Source: JAZDOK01 sp043798715
GTDB lineage: Bacteria; Vulcanimicrobiota; JAZDOK01
Assembly: GCA_043798715.1 (NCBI GenBank)
Contig: JAZDOK010000099.1
Span: 8,512 to 72,511, forward strand
Reading direction: 5' to 3'
Length of the DNA stretch: 64,000 bases
Shown piece by piece: positions 58,590-64,000 of this stretch. The notes beneath the pieces are model-generated. The model did no database searches, was not told where the DNA came from, and worked only from the letters and a program-made list of their open reading frames with translations. A program made the translations under genes and the position numbers. Position 1 is the stretch's first letter; each line of letters starts with the position of its first letter.

Positions 58590-59723
58590 GTGAACCTGAT
58601 GACATTCAACGGATATTTTGACAACGCCGCAACTTCTTTTCCCAAGCCTCCTTCCGTCGCCGCGGCCTCGGCCGCCTATCTTGACGAAATCGGCGGGCCC
58701 TACGGACGCAGCGCATACGGAAGGGCGCTTGAAGTTTCACGCGCGGTCGAAGGCGCGCGCTCCCGGCTGGCGGATTTGTTCGGGGTTAAGGACAGCGCGC
58801 GGGTCGTATTTACGATGAACGCCACGCAAGCCGTAAATACCGTCCTCTTTGGCCTCGGCCTTAAAGACGCCCATGTCCTGGTCTCCCCACTGGAGCACAA
58901 CGCCGTCATGAGACCTCTGGCAGCGTTGGAAAGGGCCGGTTTGTGCCGCTTCGAAGTGCTTCCTCACGCGCCGGACGGGCTGGTGGACCTCGAGGGGATA
59001 AGGCGGGTTCTAACGCCCAGGACCGCCCTGGTGGTGGTGAATCACATGAGCAACGTCAACGGCCTTATCCAGCCCGTAGCGCTAATCAAGAAGGCGGTCG
59101 GGGAGATCCCGCTCCTCGTGGACGGGGCGCAGTCGGCAGGCAATGTCCTTGTCAGCCTGGAGGAATGGGGAATTGACTTTTTCGCCTTTACCGGCCACAA
59201 AGGACTTCTCGGACCCACCGGCACCGGGGGGCTTTATATCCGCTGTCCTGAAAAACTGGAGCCGCTTATTTGCGGAGGCACCGGAAGCAGGTCGGACAGT
59301 TTTGAGATGCCGGAATTTTCTCCGGATCGTTTCGAGGCGGGCACCCACAACATCGCCGGAATTTTCGGTCTTTCCGCCGCGCTGGCCGACCGCCCGGAGG
59401 CCCGCCATCAGGAGGCAGACTTCATCCGCCTCATAGATAAGATCCGGCGCCTGAAAACATACCGACTGCTGCTGGCCGAAGACAAATGGCGGCAGGGGCG
59501 GCTTTTTTCCCTGTGCCACCGGAGCCTCCCTAGTTCCGAGGTGGCCCGCCGACTCTTCGAAGAGCACAAGATAGAAACCCGCTCGGGGCTCCACTGCGCC
59601 CCGCTGGCCCATAGAACACTAGGTACCTTTCCCGACGGGACCGTCCGCATCGCCGTCTCTCCCTATCACACCCCCGGCGACTTTAACCGCCTTCTTGACG
59701 CCTTGAAGGATATAGACGGATGA
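58590..59723 (+). CDS. Class V aminotransferase, cysteine desulfurase-like, selenium-associated
   Basis: 377 residues. It opens FDNAATSFPKPPSVAAA, the sequence seen in the selenium-linked cysteine desulfurase subfamily. The PLP Lys is in FAFTGHKGLLGPTGTGG, with NHMSNVNG and VDGAQSAG before it, and the active-site Cys is in TRSGLHCAPLAHRTLG. It would release sulfur or selenium from Cys or Sec as persulfide or selenide for SelD. The start is GTG 58590, with ATG 58599 as an alternative. It follows yedF by 7 nt and overlaps the DUF3343 gene by 4 nt. Confidence 0.92.
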   Translation: MNLMTFNGYFDNAATSFPKPPSVAAASAAYLDEIGGPYGRSAYGRALEVSRAVEGARSRLADLFGVKDSARVVFTMNATQAVNTVLFGLGLKDAHVLVSPLEHNAVMRPLAALERAGLCRFEVLPHAPDGLVDLEGIRRVLTPRTALVVVNHMSNVNGLIQPVALIKKAVGEIPLLVDGAQSAGNVLVSLEEWGIDFFAFTGHKGLLGPTGTGGLYIRCPEKLEPLICGGTGSRSDSFEMPEFSPDRFEAGTHNIAGIFGLSAALADRPEARHQEADFIRLIDKIRRLKTYRLLLAEDKWRQGRLFSLCHRSLPSSEVARRLFEEHKIETRSGLHCAPLAHRTLGTFPDGTVRIAVSPYHTPGDFNRLLDALKDIDG

Positions 59724-59941
59724 AAGGCAGGGTGCTCGCGCTTTTCAGATCCACCCACCAGGTCATCAAGGGCGAAGGTGCCTGCGGTGAGGCGAAAATT
59801 CCCTATCGCATCGTTCCGGTCCCGAAGAGCCTGTCCCCGGAATGCGGCATGGCCATCGAGATTGAGGAGAAGGATCGGCCGGCTTTGGAGAACGTCTTTC
59901 GCGAGTGCGGCCTGGACGTGCGCTTTCATGAAGAGGAGTGA
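59720..59941 (+). CDS. DUF3343 putative Se/S carrier protein
   Basis: 73 residues. LALFRSTHQVIKGEG, VPKSLSPECGMAIEIEE and FRECGLDVRF match DUF3343, a small protein found in selenium-metabolism operons. The Cys in SPECGMAI may carry selenium or sulfur between the desulfurase and SelD; this is inferred from context. ATG 59720 overlaps the preceding stop. Confidence 0.9.
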   Translation: MKGRVLALFRSTHQVIKGEGACGEAKIPYRIVPVPKSLSPECGMAIEIEEKDRPALENVFRECGLDVRFHEEE

Positions 59942-59952
59942 GGTGGGCGGGT

Positions 59953-60990
59953 ATGGATTTTGATCTTCTGACAACCGTCGAGTATGGAGGCTGTTCGGCC
60001 AAGGTGTCTTCCGAAAAGCTGGCTCATGCTCTCCTGGGGCTGGCTGCGTCCGGAGATCCCCATGTCCTGGTCGGGTTGGACTCTTATGACGACGCGGGGG
60101 TTTACCGCCTTTCCGAGGATCTGGCCCTCATCCAGACGGTGGATTTTTTCCCTCCAATCTGTTCCAATGCCTTTGAGTTCGGCGAGATCGCCGCCGCCAA
60201 CGCCTTGAGCGACGTTTACGCCATGGGCGGAACGCCCCTGACGGCCATGAACCTGGTCATGTTCCCCTCATCCCAGATTCCCCTTGAAGTGCTAAGGGCG
60301 ATCCTCGAAGGCGGACTTGAAAAGGTGACCGAGGCCGGAGCGGTTCTCATCGGCGGGCATACCATCGAGGACTTCCCTCCGAAATACGGCCTTTCCGTGA
60401 CCGGGGCGGTGCATCCGGAACGCATCGTCTCAAATGACGGGGCCCGGACGGGCGACATCGTGATCCTCACCAAGCCCCTTGGTACCGGAATAATCGTGGC
60501 CGGAAAAAAAATGGAGCTGGCGGGAGAGGCCAATTATCGGGCGGCCCTTGATTCCATGAAGCAACTGCACAAAAATGCCGTCCCGCTGATGTGGGATTAC
60601 AAAGTCCGCTGTGGGACCGATGTCACCGGTTTCGGCCTTCTCGGACACGCCTTGAAGATTGCCGCGATGAGCGGGGTATCGATTATCATCAACAGCTCCG
60701 AACTCCCCCTGTTGAATGGCGCCTATGAACTGGCGGAACAGGGGTGCATTCCGGGCGCCGCCTTCAGGAATATCAATGACGCCGAAGGCCGATGCGATTT
60801 CGCTTACGGCGGCGACTACTCGCTCAAGATGCTGATGGCGGACGCCCAGACCTCCGGCGGCCTTCTGCTCTGTGCGCCCCCTGCATCCGCCGAGAACCTG
60901 CTTTCCGAGCTTAAGAAAGCCGGCTTTTCTCACGCCGCCATCATCGGCGAAGTGGTGAAAAAACAGACGAAAGACCTCATCCTCAGATGA
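59953..60990 (+). CDS. selD: Selenide, water dikinase
   Basis: 345 residues from ATG 59953 (GAGGTG seven bases upstream); a GTG at 59938 is possible. It makes selenophosphate from selenide and ATP. The N-terminal active site reads YGGCSAKVS, keeping the catalytic Cys and Lys; the second Cys seen in E. coli is Ala. VGLDSYDDAGVYRLS, TVDFFPPI, ANALSDVYAMGGTPLTAMN and RCGTDVTGFGLLGHA are typical. Selenium use (selenocysteine, selenouridine or a cofactor) is therefore expected, but no selA, selB or tRNA-Sec lies in the window. Confidence 0.95.
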   Translation: MDFDLLTTVEYGGCSAKVSSEKLAHALLGLAASGDPHVLVGLDSYDDAGVYRLSEDLALIQTVDFFPPICSNAFEFGEIAAANALSDVYAMGGTPLTAMNLVMFPSSQIPLEVLRAILEGGLEKVTEAGAVLIGGHTIEDFPPKYGLSVTGAVHPERIVSNDGARTGDIVILTKPLGTGIIVAGKKMELAGEANYRAALDSMKQLHKNAVPLMWDYKVRCGTDVTGFGLLGHALKIAAMSGVSIIINSSELPLLNGAYELAEQGCIPGAAFRNINDAEGRCDFAYGGDYSLKMLMADAQTSGGLLLCAPPASAENLLSELKKAGFSHAAIIGEVVKKQTKDLILR

Positions 60991-61128
60991 GACTCTCTTC
61001 AGAGATTCCAGTCCCTGTTGTTTAACTTGCCACTTACCGCAGCCGGCAGCGGGAAATAGGGAAATAGGGAGGAGATCCCTTTTTCCATGTCGTATCTTTC
61101 AAGAGGCTGAGAGGTTTTCTGGAAAGGG

Positions 61129-61959
61129 GTGGACGCTTTGAAGATGAGAGCTTTATTCCTGGCGGTTTCACTGTTCGTTTTTGCGATTTTTCTGGTCCGT
61201 AGCGCCTGGGGGCTGGATCCTGACTGGAAGCTGGTTGCACGGGTGACGGGAACTGTTGAAAGCCAGAAGGCCCAGCAGGACTCATGGAATTTCATCTGGG
61301 AATCCCGGATGCTCAAGGACGGCGACAAGGCCCGGACCTCGGCCAATTCGCGGGCCAAGATCTGCCTGGCCGACCAGAGCGTCCTCACCATCGGGGAAAA
61401 TTCCCTGGTGGAAATGTCCGAGTTCAAGATGACTCCTCAGTCTCGAATAGTCAAGCTCAAACTTGAATTCGGGAAACTGCGCTCCCGGGTAGAGAAGTTC
61501 CTGGGGAAGGAATCCCGCTTCGAGGTCACCACCCCCAACGCCGTGCTGGCGGCCCGGGGGACGGATTTCCTGGTGGACCAGGAAAAAGTGACCCGGCAAT
61601 TCGGTGTGGGCGGATGCTACATCGTGGTTTTCTCCGGGACCGTAAATGTAAACACTCCCACCGGCGCTTATTCGCTTATTCCAGGTCAAACCGGCCTGGT
61701 GACGACCGGGGGACAGTTCTTCCTGAATCCGCCTCAAGTTTCAACCGGGGGCGGAACTCCTTCGGTTCTTCCGCCCGGCGATCCCGATCTTTCGCAGCCG
61801 GATCCGGGAGGGCCGCCGCCGGGCGGCGGGCATCCCCATTACGACATTGTCCTGGGCGGATCTTCCTCCGGGAGTCACGGCGGCCCGCCCCCCAATGGGC
61901 AGATCATCATCAATCCCAATACCGGCAACACGGGCTCCCTGCCAATCATCATCAAATAG
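61129..61959 (+). CDS. FecR-domain periplasmic protein
   Basis: 276 residues. A signal peptide covers about the first 27. The FecR domain (about 40-170) has RVTGTVESQKAQQDSW, LKDGDKARTSANSRAKICLAD then QSVLTIGENS and FEVTTPNAVLAARGTDFLVD. A Gly/Pro-rich C-terminal tail follows. The start is GTG 61129, with TTG 61138 and ATG 61144 possible. FecR-CHASE2 gene pairs are common, and the CHASE2 cyclase lies directly downstream, so FecR may supply its periplasmic signal. Confidence 0.85.
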   Translation: MDALKMRALFLAVSLFVFAIFLVRSAWGLDPDWKLVARVTGTVESQKAQQDSWNFIWESRMLKDGDKARTSANSRAKICLADQSVLTIGENSLVEMSEFKMTPQSRIVKLKLEFGKLRSRVEKFLGKESRFEVTTPNAVLAARGTDFLVDQEKVTRQFGVGGCYIVVFSGTVNVNTPTGAYSLIPGQTGLVTTGGQFFLNPPQVSTGGGTPSVLPPGDPDLSQPDPGGPPPGGGHPHYDIVLGGSSSGSHGGPPPNGQIIINPNTGNTGSLPIIIK

Positions 61960-62005
61960 TGTCAGTACCGGGACGCCGGGTCGAGATCGGCGGTAAAGCA
62001 GGGCC

Positions 62006-63994
62006 ATGAAGCAGAGCTTACTTGGAAAATCTCCCTTCACCAGGAGGCAGAGGGTCGTCTCTGTCCTGATTTGTCTTGCTGCTTTCATCCTGGTCTTACT
62101 TCTCTTCTTTGTTCTGGACGGCTTAAGGAAGGCCGATCCCTTCAGGTTCGCGGACAACCAGATTCAGAACTACTTTTTCAACACCCGGAACGCCCGGCAG
62201 GTCTCCCATGTCTTTGAAAAATTCGGAGAGCGTCTTGTAATCGTAAAGATCGATGAAAAAACACTGGCGGATAAGCGCTTCAAGCAATGGCCCTTCCCCA
62301 GGACTTTCATGGCCTCGATGCTCAATCGCTTGCAAAAAGGCCGCCCCAAGGTCATCGGGCTGGATATCATCTACTCGGAATACCGCAACCGCGAACAGGA
62401 TACGGCCATGGCCGCCGCGCTCCGGGGAATGGACAATCTCGTTCTCCCGATCGCCTGCTACATGGCCGAAGGCCGCATGGTCATCAAGAAACCGATTGAG
62501 CTCTTCCTTAAAGCTCTCGGGAACCGGGAGGAAAATTACCTGGGTTATACCTATGAGCACCAGGATCCGGACGGGGTCGTCCGGAGGGCTCCACTCATCC
62601 TGCACGTGGGGGGAAAGCCCTACCTCTCCCTCGATATCCTGCTTCTGGCCAGGTACCTGGATATTCCCCTGGAGAAAGTGAGGGAAGAAGTTGCAGGCTG
62701 GAAGCATGAGACGCTCCTGGGCGACCGCCGGATTCCCACCAACGAGGGAACCATGTACATCAACTATGCCGTCAAGGGCGTCGAAAGCCTCCTGGACCGC
62801 AACAAACTCAGTCAGCTCGAAGAGGAGGTTCCCGGCTCCCGCATCATAGACTATGTCTCTTTCTGCGACCTGATGGATCCCCAAAAGATGCCCGACGATC
62901 AACTCGTCGGCCTTTTCAGGGACAAGATCGTCCTGGTTGGCGTGACGGCGGCGGCCGGAGAGGATATCAAGAAGACTCCGCTCGGGGACATGCCCGGGGT
63001 GGAGATTCACGCCAACATCATACTGACAGCGCTCGAAGGGAAATTCATAGTCCCCGTCGGGACGCTTCCGGCTATCCTCATTCTCCTGGGGTTGGCTCTT
63101 CTCATGGGCGCCGTTCTGCCGCGTTTAAATCCCAGGCTGGGTACGGTCTTCACCGTTCTTCTGGTGGGGGTCTTCTTCTTTGCCGCCTTCAGGCTCTTTG
63201 CCTCAAAAGGCCTGATCATGCCGGTAAGTCTTCCCTTGTTCACCGTCTTCCTCTGCTTCGTGGGGGTCAATATCTACCACTACCAGAGCGAACAGCACGC
63301 CAAGAAGCGCCTCAGCAATCTCCTCAAGGAATTTGCGCCCATGCCGGCCGAGATTATCGAGGAAGCGATTGCCTCCCGCAGCGGAGGGGCCAGGGTCGGC
63401 GGGACCAAGACGGAACTTTCGATTCTCTTCTCCGACATCCGCGGCTACACGGATATGTCCGAGCGTATGGACCCGGTGGCTGTCATGGACACCCTGAACG
63501 AATACCATGCGGCCATGGGAGACATCTTCGCCGAAAACGGCGGGGTAATTTTCGACTACCAGGGCGACGCCCAGATGGTGGTCTTCGGCCTGGTAGAGCC
63601 CTCGACGGACAACCACGCCGCTTATGCCATAAAAGCGGCCCTCAACATGCAGAAGACCCTGGATGAACTCCGGGAAAAGTGGCTGAAGGAAGGAAAGCAC
63701 GTCTTTGAGATAGGCGTCGGAATCTGTTCCGGCGATGTCTCCCTCGGAATCGTCGGAAGCGCCCAGCGAAAGCAGTATGCGGCCATTGGTGATTCCACCA
63801 ACGTCTCCGCCAGGCTGCAGGGGATGAGCAAACAGCTGAACAGCCCCGTACTTATTTCTGAATCCGCCTTCATCAAGGCCGGGGAATACCTGGTGGCGGA
63901 CAAGCTCGATCCGGTCAAGCTGAAGGGCAAGAGCGAGCCGCTCCAGGTCTATCGTGCCAAATCAATAACCATTCCAACCGAGAAGAAAAAATGA
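62006..63994 (+). CDS. CHASE2-domain class III adenylate/guanylate cyclase
   Basis: 662 residues. One helix (about 17-38) is followed by an external CHASE2 domain (about 45-345), three helices (about 352-430) and a cytosolic class III catalytic domain (about 460-640). Metal ligands are Asp477 in FSDIRGYT and Asp521 in YQGDAQMVVFG, and the transition-state Asn and Arg lie in GDSTNVSARL. The usual substrate-selecting Lys and Asp/Thr positions read Asp (FDYQGD) and Ala (QYAAIGD), so the nucleotide used is uncertain. The stop overlaps an ATG at the window edge. Confidence 0.92.
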   Translation: MKQSLLGKSPFTRRQRVVSVLICLAAFILVLLLFFVLDGLRKADPFRFADNQIQNYFFNTRNARQVSHVFEKFGERLVIVKIDEKTLADKRFKQWPFPRTFMASMLNRLQKGRPKVIGLDIIYSEYRNREQDTAMAAALRGMDNLVLPIACYMAEGRMVIKKPIELFLKALGNREENYLGYTYEHQDPDGVVRRAPLILHVGGKPYLSLDILLLARYLDIPLEKVREEVAGWKHETLLGDRRIPTNEGTMYINYAVKGVESLLDRNKLSQLEEEVPGSRIIDYVSFCDLMDPQKMPDDQLVGLFRDKIVLVGVTAAAGEDIKKTPLGDMPGVEIHANIILTALEGKFIVPVGTLPAILILLGLALLMGAVLPRLNPRLGTVFTVLLVGVFFFAAFRLFASKGLIMPVSLPLFTVFLCFVGVNIYHYQSEQHAKKRLSNLLKEFAPMPAEIIEEAIASRSGGARVGGTKTELSILFSDIRGYTDMSERMDPVAVMDTLNEYHAAMGDIFAENGGVIFDYQGDAQMVVFGLVEPSTDNHAAYAIKAALNMQKTLDELREKWLKEGKHVFEIGVGICSGDVSLGIVGSAQRKQYAAIGDSTNVSARLQGMSKQLNSPVLISESAFIKAGEYLVADKLDPVKLKGKSEPLQVYRAKSITIPTEKKK

Positions 63995-64000
63995 ACGAAG
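63991..64000 (+). CDS. Start of a further gene, cut by the right edge
   Basis: ATG 63991 overlaps the cyclase stop (ATGA) and follows GAGAAG. Only three codons are inside the window. It is called by position and coupling only. Confidence 0.3.

Noticed and set aside
59953..59990. Selenocysteine in the SelD active site
   Set aside because: The catalytic codon is TGT in GGCSAKVS, a Cys, with no in-frame TGA.
62123..63010. 295-codon minus-strand frame inside the CHASE2 cyclase
   Set aside because: Shadow frame; the sense gene has domain and motif support.

Overview
The window is bacterial, GC-rich (roughly 55% by eye) and densely coded on both strands. I saw no rRNA, tRNA or CRISPR array. It looks like a fragment of an uncultured, probably anaerobic lineage rich in signalling genes. 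The pointers are a glycyl radical enzyme with its activase, B12-type radical SAM proteins, three Hanks-type kinase genes, several histidine kinases, a CHASE2 cyclase with FecR, lipoproteins, an S46 peptidase and the non-mevalonate isoprenoid pathway. The core block rpsB-tsf-pyrH-frr-(small orf)-uppS-cdsA-dxr-rseP-ispG has ispG rather than bamA after rseP, and EF-Ts is the short ~200-residue form. I cannot name the phylum from this.

Layout. 1-7.7 kb: a partial membrane protein, a Ser/Thr kinase next to a pseudokinase, a repeat-containing hydrophobic protein, a hybrid histidine kinase split by a frame change, a small ORF, and a third kinase overlapping a DUF1893 gene. 7.8-10.6 kb: a PT-rich lipoprotein, miaB and a VF530-type gene. 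10.6-14.65 kb: accessory DNA with a frameshifted excisionase-like gene, an AlbA_2 regulator, a small membrane protein, an L,D-transpeptidase and two decayed 'mini-miaB' copies around the transpeptidase. 14.65-19.5 kb: a GAF/PAS histidine kinase, hslU without hslV, and a degenerate GGDEF protein. 19.5-30.2 kb: the translation/lipid/isoprenoid operon, then a radical SAM protein with a broken cluster motif and galK. 30.2-43.4 kb: envelope and membrane genes (GAF-like protein, E1-like enzyme, ICMT-like methyltransferase, two zinc-peptidase-like proteins, VanX-like dipeptidase, CcdA-like and NapH-like redox proteins, a double flavodoxin protein behind a structured leader, a secreted 2H phosphoesterase and a 14-repeat lipoprotein). 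43.5-46.2 kb: a histidine kinase followed by TusA and two DsrE-type proteins. 46.5-53.3 kb: nitroreductase, MFS transporter, S46 peptidase and a GT2/radical SAM/deacetylase operon. 53.3-61 kb: glycyl radical enzyme, an inserted toxin-antitoxin pair plus a formylglycine-generating-enzyme fragment, the activase, then a selenium/sulfur set (YedF, class V aminotransferase, DUF3343, SelD). 61-64 kb: FecR and CHASE2 cyclase.

How the genes work together. The core operon runs from a TTGCCA-17-TATACT promoter through many 1-4 nt overlaps. The YedF-to-SelD genes are tightly coupled to the glycyl radical activase and look like one selenium/sulfur delivery operon. The most striking single item is the 3' end of the formylglycine-generating-enzyme fragment. 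Its codons show the NNC pattern expected of a diversity-generating-retroelement variable repeat, although no reverse transcriptase or template is visible here. Other unusual points are recurrent extended -10 promoters (TGnTATAAT), some only 7-8 nt before the start codon and so probably leaderless, a pseudokinase paired with an active kinase, and a signal-peptide-bearing 2H phosphoesterase.
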